64,000 nt of DNA from Candidatus Brocadia sp. Its GTDB lineage: Bacteria > Planctomycetota > Brocadiia > Brocadiales > Brocadiaceae. Location: positions 43,238 to 107,237 of the forward strand of contig SOEU01000013.1 of the NCBI GenBank assembly GCA_021646415.1, read 5' to 3'. This document shows positions 26,600 to 37,239 of the stretch, piece after piece. A program made the translations under genes and the position numbers. The stretch's first letter is position 1, and each line of letters opens with the position of its first letter. The notes beneath the pieces are model-generated. The model saw only the letters and a list, made by a program, of their open reading frames with translations. It was not told where the DNA came from and did no database searches.

Positions 26600-27229
26600 G
26601 TGTATACGATAAATTTAAATAGCGACATAAAAGGTTTATTGGAGCGTATGGGTGGTATGTGCTCCAAGGTAGAGTCAATGATGAGCCTTTGCATGGATGG
26701 TTTTATGAAGCATAAAGTCGCATTAATCGATGATGCGAAGAAGGTGAGCCAGGCCATTCATGAGGAAGAGAACGAATTGATAAGTCTGCTCAGCAATAAG
26801 GCCGCAAAGTCTGACATGGATAAGGATTCGATAAAATATATGATGGCGGTCATAGGCCATATTGAAATGGCAACGAATGGGTTGGATAGTATTCTTCAAA
26901 ATGTAAAGATAAAGGTGGATGAAGGGGTATTATTCAGCGATAAGGGTGTGAATGAGATATCTCATCTTTTTAAGGAAACCCTCGATATAGTAAAGACGGC
27001 GGGAGACGCCATTTTGACCAAAAACGAGGTCCTCAGAAAATATATTGCTGATAAATATGTAAGTCTCAGTCAAACTGTTGATGCTTATTCGGAAGAGCAT
27101 GAGGATCGATTAATTAAAGGGGTATGTCAGCCCAAAAGTTCCTCATTATATTTGAATATCGTTGACTCTCTGATGAAGGTGGTTTGGCATCTGAAACAAG
27201 CTGTAGATAGGCTTTTTGGGAGCAGGTGA
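26600..27229 (+). CDS. PhoU-domain-like helical protein at the head of the ATP synthase operon
   Basis: A 209-residue all-helical protein. Two related helical bundles, roughly residues 10-105 and 115-205, with KHKVALIDDAKKVSQAIHEE and a later E/D-rich helix, match the PhoU pattern of metal-binding acidic clusters. Several Met residues lie near the N-terminus. GTG 26600 is preceded by the strong ribosome site GGGGGGAAGG. PhoU proteins regulate phosphate uptake or Na/Pi transporters. Here the gene is only four bases before atpZ, so it is cotranscribed with the F1Fo genes and may tie ATP synthase expression or activity to phosphate. No pst or pho gene is adjacent. Confidence 0.65.
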   Translation: MYTINLNSDIKGLLERMGGMCSKVESMMSLCMDGFMKHKVALIDDAKKVSQAIHEEENELISLLSNKAAKSDMDKDSIKYMMAVIGHIEMATNGLDSILQNVKIKVDEGVLFSDKGVNEISHLFKETLDIVKTAGDAILTKNEVLRKYIADKYVSLSQTVDAYSEEHEDRLIKGVCQPKSSSLYLNIVDSLMKVVWHLKQAVDRLFGSR

Positions 27230-27233
27230 TAGT

Positions 27234-27500
27234 TTGCCTCTGATCAGGAAAGACAAAAGTAAAGATAATGAAACGTATCGCATCGTAGGGATGATTGGAA
27301 GTTTTGGTTTCACGATGGCAGGTGCCATAGCGGGGGGATATTTTCTAGGTAGTTATCTTGATAAAAAACTCAATACATACCCTTGGTTCATGTTGGTCTT
27401 CATTATGCTGGGAATTATTGGGAGTTTTATAGAATTTTTTAAGTTAATAAAGAAGTTACTGGGTGAAAATAATAAAGTAAGCAATGATAACGGGCGATAA
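27234..27500 (+). CDS. atpZ: AtpZ/ATPase gene 1-type F1Fo assembly protein
   Basis: An 88-residue protein with two membrane helices separated by a short polar hairpin (GFTMAGAIAGGYFLGSYLD and WFMLVFIMLGIIGSFIEFF). This is the pattern of the AtpZ/ATPase gene-1 proteins found at the front of bacterial atp operons, which are implicated in Mg2+ supply or assembly. The start is taken as TTG 27234 because AGGTGAT lies just before it; a longer frame begins at TTG 27216. Its end overlaps the next gene by 17 bases. Confidence 0.8.
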   Translation: MPLIRKDKSKDNETYRIVGMIGSFGFTMAGAIAGGYFLGSYLDKKLNTYPWFMLVFIMLGIIGSFIEFFKLIKKLLGENNKVSNDNGR

Positions 27501-27957
27501 AGCAAAAAATTTTTTGTTGCTTGATGACGGTTTTCCCGATAGGGTGCTGAAGACATCATTTTATTTGACGATCTTGGTAATAGTCTGCTTCCTGTCATGC
27601 ATGTCTCTCATGTGGACGGTGAGCATTGCCGTAGGTTGTTGTATTAGCCTCATTTTATGCAAGACGTTATGGTGGACGATTCAATATGCAGTCCGGCACA
27701 AGAGGTCTGAAATTAAGGGGTTTTTTCTCAAGGTCAGTCTGGTAAAATACGGTGTCGTGGGGGTAATGCTGCTTTCCGTCTGCTTGTTCCTGGAGGTTAA
27801 TGTAGTTGCCTTGTCGCTAGGCTTGAGCATTGTGTTATTCGTAATTGTCATGAAAATTGGAAGTAAATTGTTGGTAAATTATTTGAATAAATCTATTAAG
27901 GTGTCTTCTCAAAAAATTGGCGGTATTTCTATCAATACCAGTAAGAAAGGGGTGTGA
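27484..27957 (+). CDS. atpI: AtpI-type ATP synthase I protein
   Basis: A 157-residue protein with four hydrophobic helices in two pairs (TSFYLTILVIVCFLS, CMSLMWTVSIAVGCCISLIL, YGVVGVMLLSVCLFL and LGLSIVLFVIVM), the usual form of AtpI / ATP synthase subunit I. AtpI is an accessory factor for c-ring assembly. The sequence is poorly conserved, so the assignment rests on topology and on its position between atpZ and atpB. It overlaps atpZ and ends in a four-base overlap (GTGA) with atpB. Confidence 0.75.
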   Translation: MITGDKAKNFLLLDDGFPDRVLKTSFYLTILVIVCFLSCMSLMWTVSIAVGCCISLILCKTLWWTIQYAVRHKRSEIKGFFLKVSLVKYGVVGVMLLSVCLFLEVNVVALSLGLSIVLFVIVMKIGSKLLVNYLNKSIKVSSQKIGGISINTSKKGV

Positions 27958-28721
27958 GTTACGTGTCTGGTGGTGGAGGCGAACTAACAACTGAATTACC
28001 ATCGTTTGTTGACTTTGCGCCTATAGAGGCCCATAGTCAGTTTTTTGGTCTTACAAAGCACGAGTGGGTACCAATAATTATGTCTGCCGCAATAATCATA
28101 TTTTTGGGCCTATTCTCAATGCTTGCTACAAGAAGGTTGAAAAAAGTACCCGGAAGGCTTCAATCCCTATTGGAGATTATTGTGGAAGGGCTTGAAAACT
28201 TTACTAAATCACAGATGGGACGTGCTGCCGGACCATTTATCCCGTTTGTTGGTACTTTATTCATATACATTTTTACTATGAATATGCTGGGGCAGATACC
28301 ACTTTTCCATTCACCCACGAGTAATTTCAATACGACTATTGCCTTAACACTCATCGTTTTTTTCGTTACCCATTATCAGGGAGTCAAAAATAATGGTGTT
28401 ATGGGTTATCTGAAGCATATGGCCGGTAAACCAATTTGGCTTGCTCCGCTGGTTTTTCCCTTGCACCTGATGCAGGAACTCCTCTCCCGTCCTCTCTCGC
28501 TTTCCATGCGTCTCTTTGGAAATATCATGGGTGAGGATACGATTATTGCGATATTCATTGGTCTTTCGCCGTTTCTCCTGGGTCTTATACCGATTCCGAT
28601 GCATTTACCGATGGTTTTCCTTGCTTTGTTAGGAAGTACCATACAGGCGATGATATTTTCTCTTTTAGCGAGTTTTTATATTGCGGGTGCAATTGGCATC
28701 CATGAGGAAGAAAATCATTAA
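27954..28721 (+). CDS. atpB: F1Fo ATP synthase subunit a
   Basis: A 255-residue integral membrane subunit. The hallmark SRPLSLSMRLFGN lies at residues 178-190, and Arg186 is the essential proton/ion half-channel arginine. Other typical segments are TKHEWVPIIMSAAIIIF and GSTIQAMIFSLLASFYIAGA at the C-terminus. It starts with GTG 27954 overlapping the atpI stop; GTG 27963 is an alternative. The ion-conducting stator subunit works with the c-ring (atpE) in the same operon. Confidence 0.95.
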   Translation: MSYVSGGGGELTTELPSFVDFAPIEAHSQFFGLTKHEWVPIIMSAAIIIFLGLFSMLATRRLKKVPGRLQSLLEIIVEGLENFTKSQMGRAAGPFIPFVGTLFIYIFTMNMLGQIPLFHSPTSNFNTTIALTLIVFFVTHYQGVKNNGVMGYLKHMAGKPIWLAPLVFPLHLMQELLSRPLSLSMRLFGNIMGEDTIIAIFIGLSPFLLGLIPIPMHLPMVFLALLGSTIQAMIFSLLASFYIAGAIGIHEEENH

Positions 28722-28757
28722 ATCTTATTAAACTTTTTTTGAGAAGGAGGTTATGTC

Positions 28758-29030
28758 GTGATTTATTTTGCGTTATTGGCGATAGCAGTAGCTTTGATTG
28801 CAATTGCGGCATTTGGTTGTGGTATTGGGCAGGGTATTGCAGTTTATGGTGCAGCGAATAGCATGGCCAGACAACCAGAAATTGCTGGAAAGGTACAGCT
28901 TGTTATGTTTGTGGGTCTGGCGTTCATCGAGTCTTTAACAATTTATTCCTTGATGATGTCATTTATTCTTATGGGTAAATTACCAAAAACAGAAGCAGTC
29001 CTTGAGTTAATTCAGCACGCTGTTAAATAG
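28758..29030 (+). CDS. atpE: F1Fo ATP synthase subunit c
   Basis: The 90-residue hairpin has helix 1 (GCGIGQGIAVYGAANSM, with the GxGxGxG pattern), the polar loop RQPE and helix 2 with the ion carboxylate Glu58 (FVGLAFIESLTIYSLMMS). Gln25, Glu58, Ser59 and Tyr63 correspond to the Na+-coordinating Gln, Glu, Ser and Tyr of the Ilyobacter tartaricus c-ring. Leu60 replaces its Thr and Phe56 its Val, and FxExLTIY is also the proton-type cyanobacterial pattern. Ion specificity is therefore ambiguous. GTG start after AGAAGGAGG. Confidence 0.95.
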   Translation: MIYFALLAIAVALIAIAAFGCGIGQGIAVYGAANSMARQPEIAGKVQLVMFVGLAFIESLTIYSLMMSFILMGKLPKTEAVLELIQHAVK

Positions 29031-29048
29031 GCATAGGAGGAAATCGGA

Positions 29049-29558
29049 TTGGATATTTTAAATACCCTTGGTATTAATTTTAAATCCATAATCATCCAGG
29101 GTGTAGGCTTCTTAATACTGCTTTTTATCCTCAAGAAGTTTCTTTTCGGTAAGATTTCGGCTATGATAAAGGCCAGAGCTGACGAAGTGAAAAACACGTA
29201 TGATAAAACCGAAAAGGACAGGGCAGAGGCCGAGCGGCTGATGCTGGAATATCAAAAAAAACTTACTGAGACTGAAGCGGAGGTTGCAAGAAGGGTTCAG
29301 GAGGCCATAAACGAAGGAAATCGGATTAGTGAAGAGATTGTTAAACGTGCCAAGGAAGAGGTTGAACTGATCAGGGCAAAGGCACAGGAAGGTATAGAGC
29401 AGGAACGGAAGAAGGCCCTGACTGAAATCAGGAATCAGGTGGTAACTCTTTCTGTTTTAGCATCTTCAAGGATCATCAAGCAATCCATAAGTCAAAAGAC
29501 TGCAGAAAAACTTGTCGATGACTTTATTGAAGAAATAGGGGAATTGAGTGTTAGATAA
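29049..29558 (+). CDS. atpF: F1Fo ATP synthase subunit b
   Basis: 169 residues. One N-terminal membrane helix (SIIIQGVGFLILLFILKKFL) is followed by a long, highly charged helical stalk that dimerises as the peripheral stator. TTG start after AGGAGGA. The stop overlaps the atpH start by 11 bases, so the two are translationally coupled. Only one b gene is present, so a b2 homodimer is expected rather than the b/b-prime pair of phototrophs. Confidence 0.93.
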   Translation: MDILNTLGINFKSIIIQGVGFLILLFILKKFLFGKISAMIKARADEVKNTYDKTEKDRAEAERLMLEYQKKLTETEAEVARRVQEAINEGNRISEEIVKRAKEEVELIRAKAQEGIEQERKKALTEIRNQVVTLSVLASSRIIKQSISQKTAEKLVDDFIEEIGELSVR

Positions 29559-30096
29559 AAGCGTTGCAATTACATTTATTAATGCCCTTTTAGAGATTGC
29601 TTCAAAGAAGGGGCTGTTTGATCAGATTGAAAAAGATTTGGATCTGGTTTGTGACGTAATTTTAAAACATGCCAACTTTAAGAAAGTATTATTCCAACCG
29701 TCCGTTTCACGAAACAACAAGAAGGAATTAATAAGAAACATATTTGGTAATTCGGTTTCAGACCTTATGATAAACTTCTTGTGTCTATTGATTGACCGTA
29801 GAAAAGAAAGGATTTTGGATTTTGTTCCGAATGTGTATAAAGAGGTTACTTTAGAGAAGAAGGGGATCGTAAAAGCTACTGTTCAGGTAGTTGCGCCCCT
29901 GACAGAAGATCGGTTGGAAGATTTTAAGAAAAAGCTGAAAAAAATTACGGGTAAAACAGTAGAGCTAGAGGTTGTCCAAAATCCGGACATTCTCGGTGGA
30001 ATGGTAATCCAAATCGGCAACAAGATGATAGATGGAAGTGTTGCAAATCGATTAAAAAATCTAAAAACAAAACTGTTGTCTTTGCGAACAGCTTAG
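29548..30096 (+). CDS. atpH: F1Fo ATP synthase subunit delta
   Basis: A 182-residue OSCP/delta subunit. The N-terminal helical domain (TFINALLEIASKKGLFDQIE) and the C-terminal conserved block (KKLKKITGKTVELEVVQNPD followed by ILGGMVIQIGNKMIDGSV) are both clear. It joins the b stalk to the top of F1. GTG start inside the end of atpF. A 253-base gap to atpA follows, larger than any other gap in the operon. Confidence 0.93.
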   Translation: MLDKSVAITFINALLEIASKKGLFDQIEKDLDLVCDVILKHANFKKVLFQPSVSRNNKKELIRNIFGNSVSDLMINFLCLLIDRRKERILDFVPNVYKEVTLEKKGIVKATVQVVAPLTEDRLEDFKKKLKKITGKTVELEVVQNPDILGGMVIQIGNKMIDGSVANRLKNLKTKLLSLRTA

Positions 30097-30349
30097 GTTT
30101 TGTGTCTTCTTAATGAGAGAATTACTCATGAGACTTGATTGCGCATCTCTTGTTCTGAATTAATTTTCAAGTTTGATGAAATGGATGAAATAGTGGCAGG
30201 AGGTTTTCTCCTGCCATACATTTAGGTGATTAGGGACTTTAAATACATAAAGTTCTTTTCGATAGAGTATTATTTCAGAATGGTAATGGAATAGCATGAT
30301 GTCATTCTGAGCAAAATGAAGGATTTTATTTACAATAGGAGTAGAGGAT

Positions 30350-31864
30350 ATGGCATTAGCATCCACTGATATTACTTCAATTATCAAAAAAGAGATTGAA
30401 GGATATGAAGAAAAATTAAAGTTAGAAAATGTGGGACACGTCATGCAAGTTGGTGACGGGGTTGCTCGTATTTATGGACTGGATGATTGCTTATCCAGCG
30501 AACTGTTAGAATTTCCTGATAGTGTATATGGCATTGCCATGAACCTCGAAGAGGACAATGTCGGTGCTATTCTTCTAGGCTCTGATGAAAAAATTAAAGA
30601 GGGTGATATCGTAAAGACTACCGGGAAAATTGTCCAGGTACCTGTAGGCAAGGCTTTGTTAGGCCGTGTAGTAAATGCTCTGGGGCAGCCTATTGATGGA
30701 AAAGGACCTATTGCCGTTGATGAATATAGGCCAATCGAAGGTACTTCTCCCAATGTAGTAGAGAGACAGCCTGTAAAAGAGCCATTACAAACCGGCATCA
30801 AGGCGATTGATGCCATGATTCCAATCGGCAGGGGCCAGCGCGAGCTTATTATTGGTGACAGACAAACGGGTAAAACAGCGATTCTTATTGATACAATAAT
30901 TAACCAGCGTGAATCCGGAGTCTATTGTATCTATGTGGCGATTGGCCAAAAGATGTCTACTGTTGCAGATGTTGTTAAGACGCTGGAAGATAATAAGGTG
31001 ATGGATATAAGCATTGTTGTAGTGGCTTCTGCTTCTGATCCTGCCCCGCTCCAATATATTGCACCGTATGCGGGTTGTGCAATGGGTGAATACTTCAGGG
31101 ATAATGGTATGCATGCAGTGGTTATGTATGATGATCTGTATAAACACGCTATTGCATATCGACAGATTTCTCTTTTGTTAAGACGTCCACCGGGTCGTGA
31201 GGCATTTCCCGGCGATATTTTCAACCTTCATTCAAGATTGCTGGAAAGAGCAGCGAAGCTGAATAATGAACTTGGCGGTGGTTCTTTAACGGCGCTTCCT
31301 GTAGTAGAAACACAGGGTGGTGATTATTCGGCATATATTCCTACAAACGTTATTTCTATTACCGATGGTCAGATTTATCTGGAAGGCGATTTGTTTAATG
31401 CCGGTATACGTCCCGCTATTTCAGTAGGTCTTTCGGTGTCCAGGGTCGGTGGAAATGCCCAGATCCCTGCAATGAAAAAGGTTGCCGGCACATTGCGGCT
31501 GACTTTAGCCCAGTATAGAGAGTTAGCTTCGTTTGCTCAGTTTGGTTCTGAATTGGATAAGTTTACTCAGGCACAGTTGGCCAAAGGTAGCAGACTTGTA
31601 GAGTTGCTGAAACAGCCACAGTATGCACCAGTCCCAGTAGAAGAGCAGATTATGGCAATCTTTGCCGGAATTAATGGATATCTGGATGATGTTGCCGTAG
31701 ATAAGGTCAGGGTTTTTGAAAAGGAATTCCTGAAGTTCATGAAGGAGAAATACGCTTCTATAGGGATGGAGATTCAAGAAAAGAAGAAACTTGATCAGGA
31801 GATAGCAAATAAATTAGAGAATGCTATCAAGGAATTCAAACAAATCTTTGCAAAAAAGGGCTAG
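30350..31864 (+). CDS. atpA: F1 ATP synthase subunit alpha
   Basis: A 504-residue nucleotide-binding but non-catalytic F1 subunit. The P-loop [10 protein letters not shown] (about residues 169-178), FSRVGG-type [14 protein letters not shown] and [16 protein letters not shown] are intact, and the C-terminal helical domain ends [10 protein letters not shown]. The 253-base leader from atpH contains a TCATTCTGAGCAAAATGAAG repeat-like stretch. ATG 30350 has GGAGTAGAGG before it. Four bases separate it from atpG. Confidence 0.96.
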   Translation: MALASTDITSIIKKEIEGYEEKLKLENVGHVMQVGDGVARIYGLDDCLSSELLEFPDSVYGIAMNLEEDNVGAILLGSDEKIKEGDIVKTTGKIVQVPVGKALLGRVVNALGQPIDGKGPIAVDEYRPIEGTSPNVVERQPVKEPLQTGIKAIDAMIPIGRGQRELIIGDRQTGKTAILIDTIINQRESGVYCIYVAIGQKMSTVADVVKTLEDNKVMDISIVVVASASDPAPLQYIAPYAGCAMGEYFRDNGMHAVVMYDDLYKHAIAYRQISLLLRRPPGREAFPGDIFNLHSRLLERAAKLNNELGGGSLTALPVVETQGGDYSAYIPTNVISITDGQIYLEGDLFNAGIRPAISVGLSVSRVGGNAQIPAMKKVAGTLRLTLAQYRELASFAQFGSELDKFTQAQLAKGSRLVELLKQPQYAPVPVEEQIMAIFAGINGYLDDVAVDKVRVFEKEFLKFMKEKYASIGMEIQEKKKLDQEIANKLENAIKEFKQIFAKKG

Positions 31865-31867
31865 GGA

Positions 31868-32743
31868 ATGCTGAGCACGAGAGAAATTAAACAACGAATC
31901 AGAAGTATTACGAGCATCAAGCAGATTACCCGTGCCATGGAAATGGTGGCGGCGAGTAGGCTCAAAAAGGTTGAGTCTAAGGTTATCGCCTCGCGTACCT
32001 ATACGGAAAAGATGCATTCCGTTTTAAGCCATTTGGTTTCTTCACTTGAAGGTATACATCCCTGGTTCGCAGAGAAAGAACAGGCGGTTCCTGTTATAAA
32101 AGTCATCTTGATCACAGCGGACAAAGGGCTTTGTGGTGCCTATAACAATAATATAATTCAGAAAGTTGTAAAATTTATCAGGGAAAAAGAAGGCAGGGAG
32201 ATCAAGCTTACCCTTATTGGAAAGAAGGGATACCTGCATTTTACCAAGGGAAGGTATGCTTCTCTCATAGAAAAGTACATTCCAGAGGGTGTAGAGAAAC
32301 TCGGATACGATCATGTGCAGGCATTAGCGGCGCAGTTAATAAAAGGGTACGAGGCAAATGAGTTTGGAGAATTGCACATATTCTTCACGAAGTTTCATAC
32401 GGTGATGCAATCTTTTTCTACAAGTATGCGATTGTTACCCATAGAAAAGGGAACCTTCGAATCAAAGGGAAAACAAACCAGTGGTGAATATATTTTTGAG
32501 CCGTCTGCAGAGCAGATCATTCGTCACCTTTTCCCGAAATTCGTTGAAACCCGGCTGTATCAGTGTATCCTGGAATCGCTGACATCTGAGTATGCTGCCA
32601 GACGTGTTGCCATGATTGCGGCAACAGACAATGCTGGTGAAATGATTGATGAATTGACGAGTTCATATAATAAAGCCCGACAGGCCGCAATCACTAAGGA
32701 ATTGCTGGAAGTTGTATCTGGTGCCGAGGCCCTTGTGCGGTAA
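31868..32743 (+). CDS. atpG: F1 ATP synthase subunit gamma
   Basis: A 291-residue rotor subunit. The N-terminal coiled-coil helix MLSTREIKQRIRSITSIKQI, then TRAMEMVAASRLKK, and the C-terminal helix NAGEMIDELTSSYNKARQAA are conserved. The central Rossmann-like domain has TADKGLCGAYNNNI. ATG is three bases after the atpA stop, in the usual order A-G-D-C. A 151-base gap to atpD holds no gene. Confidence 0.95.
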   Translation: MLSTREIKQRIRSITSIKQITRAMEMVAASRLKKVESKVIASRTYTEKMHSVLSHLVSSLEGIHPWFAEKEQAVPVIKVILITADKGLCGAYNNNIIQKVVKFIREKEGREIKLTLIGKKGYLHFTKGRYASLIEKYIPEGVEKLGYDHVQALAAQLIKGYEANEFGELHIFFTKFHTVMQSFSTSMRLLPIEKGTFESKGKQTSGEYIFEPSAEQIIRHLFPKFVETRLYQCILESLTSEYAARRVAMIAATDNAGEMIDELTSSYNKARQAAITKELLEVVSGAEALVR

Positions 32744-32867
32744 AAAAATACTACACATCGCAGAGAACACGGGAAGAGAGGGTTTGCTGCGGAAAATAAT
32801 TGTCTGCAATGAAGACAAAAATATTTAAAATATTTCTTCCTGAACCCTGTGATTAAGTTTTGACTAA

Positions 32868-34319
<1,452 letters not shown>

Positions 34320-34320
34320 C

Positions 34321-34725
34321 ATGGCAAAAACATTTAAATTTGAAGTTATCACACCTGAAAAGGTGGTTTATAGCGATTCTGCGATCAGTGTTTCTGCCGA
34401 TGGGACAGAGGGTGGTTTGGGTGTACTTGCAGACCATGCACCACTGATTACAGAACTTAAGACGAGTATCCTAACGGTGAATGATGCACATAATAAGACT
34501 GTACGGCTTGCCCTCGATGGTGGTTTTATGGAGGTTATGACAAACAATGTCGTTGTGCTGGCTGATAAGTGCGTTATGGAAGGCGAAGTTGACATAGAAA
34601 AAATGAGATTAGAAAAGGATACAGCAGAAAAAGCCTTACAAAAGGCAGGGAGCGTTGGTGAGAAAGAAAAGGCTCAGGTTACGCTCAAACGAGCGAATAC
34701 ATGGTTAAAACTGGCCAATAAATAA
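34321..34725 (+). CDS. atpC: F1 ATP synthase subunit epsilon
   Basis: A 134-residue subunit with the N-terminal beta barrel (FKFEVITPEKVVYSDSAISV, GTEGGLGVLADHAPLI) and a C-terminal helical hairpin rich in Lys and Glu. It couples rotation and inhibits ATP hydrolysis. The start is placed at ATG 34321, with GGTGG from the atpD end as ribosome site; ATG 34312 also keeps the frame. A strong terminator follows 20 bases later, so this is the last gene of the operon. Confidence 0.93.
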   Translation: MAKTFKFEVITPEKVVYSDSAISVSADGTEGGLGVLADHAPLITELKTSILTVNDAHNKTVRLALDGGFMEVMTNNVVVLADKCVMEGEVDIEKMRLEKDTAEKALQKAGSVGEKEKAQVTLKRANTWLKLANK

Positions 34726-34745
34726 TAATTGTTCCATGGGATACC

Positions 34746-34799
34746 AAATCCCCTTGTTTCCCGCCGTCTGGCATGGGAATGCAAGGGGATTTTTATTTT
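34746..34799 (+). terminator. Rho-independent terminator of the atp operon
   Basis: AAATCCCCTTG (34746-34756) pairs with CAAGGGGATTT (34782-34792), with additional inner pairing TTCCC/GGGAA, followed by a T-rich tail TTTTATTTT. It closes the eleven-gene transcript. The remaining bases up to 35,046 show no gene. Confidence 0.85.
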
Positions 34800-35046
34800 G
34801 TCTCAAAAAAAGATAGTATGAAGGTCTTTCATTTTGGTATAATGTTCACACGGTGGGGCATTACTGCAGCCAAAAGAGTTACATGGGAGTGAATAATAAA
34901 CGCTCTCGTCTGTTTTTTTGAAAATTCGACCTGAATCATGTACAGGTTAAATATTGAAATCCGATTTTTAAAGGTAAACAGAAGGGATGGGCTATTACGC
35001 ATAGATAAATTACTCCAGTTAAGTTTATAAGCCGCAAGGTGGCTAT

Positions 35047-35586
35047 ATGCAAACAAGTATAAGATACAATTATCAGGACTATGTGCAACTTCCAGAGGAC
35101 AAGCGATATGAGATTATCGATGGAGACTTGTTTATGGTACCTTCACCAAACGAAAGCCATCAGCGTATTTCTGCGAATATTTTATATATATTTTTAAATC
35201 ATGTTAAAAGAAATAAAGTGGGGGCTGTTTATTGCGCACCCTCTGATGTACTCTTTTCTGAGGAAGATATAGTTCAGCCTGATATCTTGTTTGTTGCCAA
35301 TGAAAATAAGAAAATTATTACAAAGGATAATATTAGAGGTGTACCCGATTTGGTTGTTGAGATATTTTTGCCTTCCACATTTAAGCGAGATATAGGAATT
35401 AAAAAGAAATTATACGCAAGGCATGGCGTGCAAGAATACTGGGTTGTTGACCCTGAGCATGAAACTGTCGAGGTGTTTCTAATACGAGGTAAGGAATTTG
35501 AAGGTAAAAGATATGGTGTAAAAGATTACCTAAGTTCGACTGTGATTAAGGGTCTGAATATTGATGTAAAGGAAATTTTTGTATAA
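35047..35586 (+). CDS. Uma2-family restriction endonuclease-like protein
   Basis: A 179-residue DUF820/Uma2 protein of the PD-(D/E)XK nuclease fold. RYEIIDGDLFMVPSPNESHQ opens it; VQPDILFVANENKKII and VPDLVVEIFLPSTFKRDIGI carry the acidic and lysine positions (PD..E.LS), followed by KKLYARHGVQEYWVVDPEHE. Uma2 genes are often multicopy and have been discussed as mobile-element or toxin-like, with no established target. It is alone, flanked by the atp terminator and rfbB. Confidence 0.85.
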   Translation: MQTSIRYNYQDYVQLPEDKRYEIIDGDLFMVPSPNESHQRISANILYIFLNHVKRNKVGAVYCAPSDVLFSEEDIVQPDILFVANENKKIITKDNIRGVPDLVVEIFLPSTFKRDIGIKKKLYARHGVQEYWVVDPEHETVEVFLIRGKEFEGKRYGVKDYLSSTVIKGLNIDVKEIFV

Positions 35587-35716
35587 AATAAGTACGCTAC
35601 GGACCGGCTCGCGAAAAAACGCAAAAACACAAAAAGAAGATTAAAAGAGGAGTATTTTAGTGAGCTTTCGCGTATTTTCGTGGGCTATAATATTTAACTG
35701 ATTGAGTAGATGGTTT

Positions 35717-36757
35717 ATGTCTATACTTATTACAGGTGGTGCAGGATTTATCGGAAGTCACTTTGTCCGTAGAATGATTAATCAGGGCAAGCGGGCGGTG
35801 GTACTTGATAAGCTGACCTACGCAGGAAATCTCGAAAATCTTAAGGATATTAGTGAAAACTCAAAAACGTCTAAGCAGTTTAAGTTTTATAAGGGCGACA
35901 TCTGCAATCAGGAATTAGTGGAACATATCCTGTCAGAGGAAGGTATTGACACGGTCGTCAACTTTGCTGCCGAATCACATGTTGACCGAAGTATTAGCAG
36001 CGCAAGTAACTTCATTGATACCGACATGAAGGGCGTTTTTGTCTTGCTTGAAGCATCAAGACGTTTCAGTATAAAAAAGTTTATTCAGATATCTACTGAC
36101 GAGGTTTACGGGACAGCCCATCAAGGTTCGTTTAAGGAAACGGATGCCCTAAATCCCAGTAATCCCTATTCTGCAAGTAAAGCTGGAGGAGATAGGATGG
36201 CTTACGCTTATTGGGTGACGTATAAACTACCCATCATCATTACCCGGGCATCCAACAACTACGGTCCGAATCAACATCCTGAGAAATTTATCCCACTCTT
36301 CATTACAAATGCCTTAGAGGATAAAAAACTTCCCCTTTATGGTGATGGAAGGCAGGTACGGGATTGGATTCATGTTGAAGACCATTGTGCTGGTATTGAT
36401 TTCATATTGAATCATGGGAAGGACGGCGAGGTGTATAATATCGGAGGTGGGAATGAACGGTATAATGTTGATACGGCACATCTTATCCTGGAAGAGCTCA
36501 AGAAACCTAAGTCATTGATAGAGCACGTCAAAGATAGGGAAGGACACGACAGACGTTATGCCCTGGATTGTACCAAATTAATGTTTCTGGGATGGAAACC
36601 TCAGATAAAATTTGAAAATGGCCTGAGGGATACAATCCATTGGTATAAGAATAATCAGGCATGGTGGAAACGAATAAAGAACGGCGAGTTCATGGATTAT
36701 TACAATAAGCAATATGGTCACCGGTTTGCTGACAGAGATGTGCAGCAAACTCATTAG
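35717..36757 (+). CDS. rfbB: dTDP-glucose 4,6-dehydratase
   Basis: A 346-residue extended SDR of nucleotide-sugar metabolism (RmlB/RfbB). SILITGGAGFIGSHFVRRM is the NAD-binding start, STDEVYGTAHQGSFKE holds the catalytic Asp-Glu, and YSASKAGGDRMAYAY holds the Tyr-Lys pair. TRASNNYGPNQHPEKFIPL and GDGRQVRDWIHVEDHC follow. It makes dTDP-4-keto-6-deoxyglucose for rhamnose or other deoxysugars. ATG 35717 is chosen; the frame is open to TTG 35702. The other rml genes are not adjacent. Confidence 0.93.
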   Translation: MSILITGGAGFIGSHFVRRMINQGKRAVVLDKLTYAGNLENLKDISENSKTSKQFKFYKGDICNQELVEHILSEEGIDTVVNFAAESHVDRSISSASNFIDTDMKGVFVLLEASRRFSIKKFIQISTDEVYGTAHQGSFKETDALNPSNPYSASKAGGDRMAYAYWVTYKLPIIITRASNNYGPNQHPEKFIPLFITNALEDKKLPLYGDGRQVRDWIHVEDHCAGIDFILNHGKDGEVYNIGGGNERYNVDTAHLILEELKKPKSLIEHVKDREGHDRRYALDCTKLMFLGWKPQIKFENGLRDTIHWYKNNQAWWKRIKNGEFMDYYNKQYGHRFADRDVQQTH

Positions 36758-36786
36758 ATGCATATTTGGTAAGAAAGGGATGTGTT

Positions 36787-37239
36787 ATGTCATATACAAT
36801 AATTCTTAAAAGTTCAAAAAGGGTTACTCGTTTACCGGAAAAATTGATGCAACTTTTTGCATCTCTTCATACTTTTAAGGAAACACATAAATCTTTTTTC
36901 ATGAAGTGTGCCGTTCTATTTATGTCAGTGAAGGTAGCGCTCATTCTCCTCGCCACATTTACAACAATGGCCGTTTTACTCAGTTCTGCAACACAATACC
37001 TTGCTATAGAGTTGTCAAAAACGAAGGCGATACTTTTTGCATCATCTCTGACGATGATAATCATGGCAAAGTTGTACTTTATAGTCAAGATATTGATGAC
37101 TTATGACAGGTCCAAATCGATGATTAAAGCAATGGTCAGTGTTATATTACTAAAAGGTAGGCAAGGCATACGTCGGATAGAGGAAACGATTCCGGCGTAT
37201 TTATCGCCGTTTTCTCTGGAAAAGGTTAGAAATCGATAA
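36787..37239 (+). CDS. Hypothetical membrane protein (150 aa)
   Basis: A 150-residue protein with two strong hydrophobic helices (FFMKCAVLFMSVKVALILLA with TFTTMAVLL, and ILFASSLTMIIMAKLYFIVK) and basic N- and C-terminal parts. It has no recognised family. ATG 36787 is used because AAAGGGATGTG precedes it; the frame extends to ATG 36766. It lies 30 bases after rfbB and could be in the same operon. Its end faces a pair of decayed regulatory genes on the opposite strand. Confidence 0.55.
   Translation: MSYTIILKSSKRVTRLPEKLMQLFASLHTFKETHKSFFMKCAVLFMSVKVALILLATFTTMAVLLSSATQYLAIELSKTKAILFASSLTMIIMAKLYFIVKILMTYDRSKSMIKAMVSVILLKGRQGIRRIEETIPAYLSPFSLEKVRNR

Noticed and set aside
34726..35046. Additional gene between atpC and the Uma2 gene
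   Set aside because: Only short overlapping frames; the terminator occupies the first part and the rest is non-coding.
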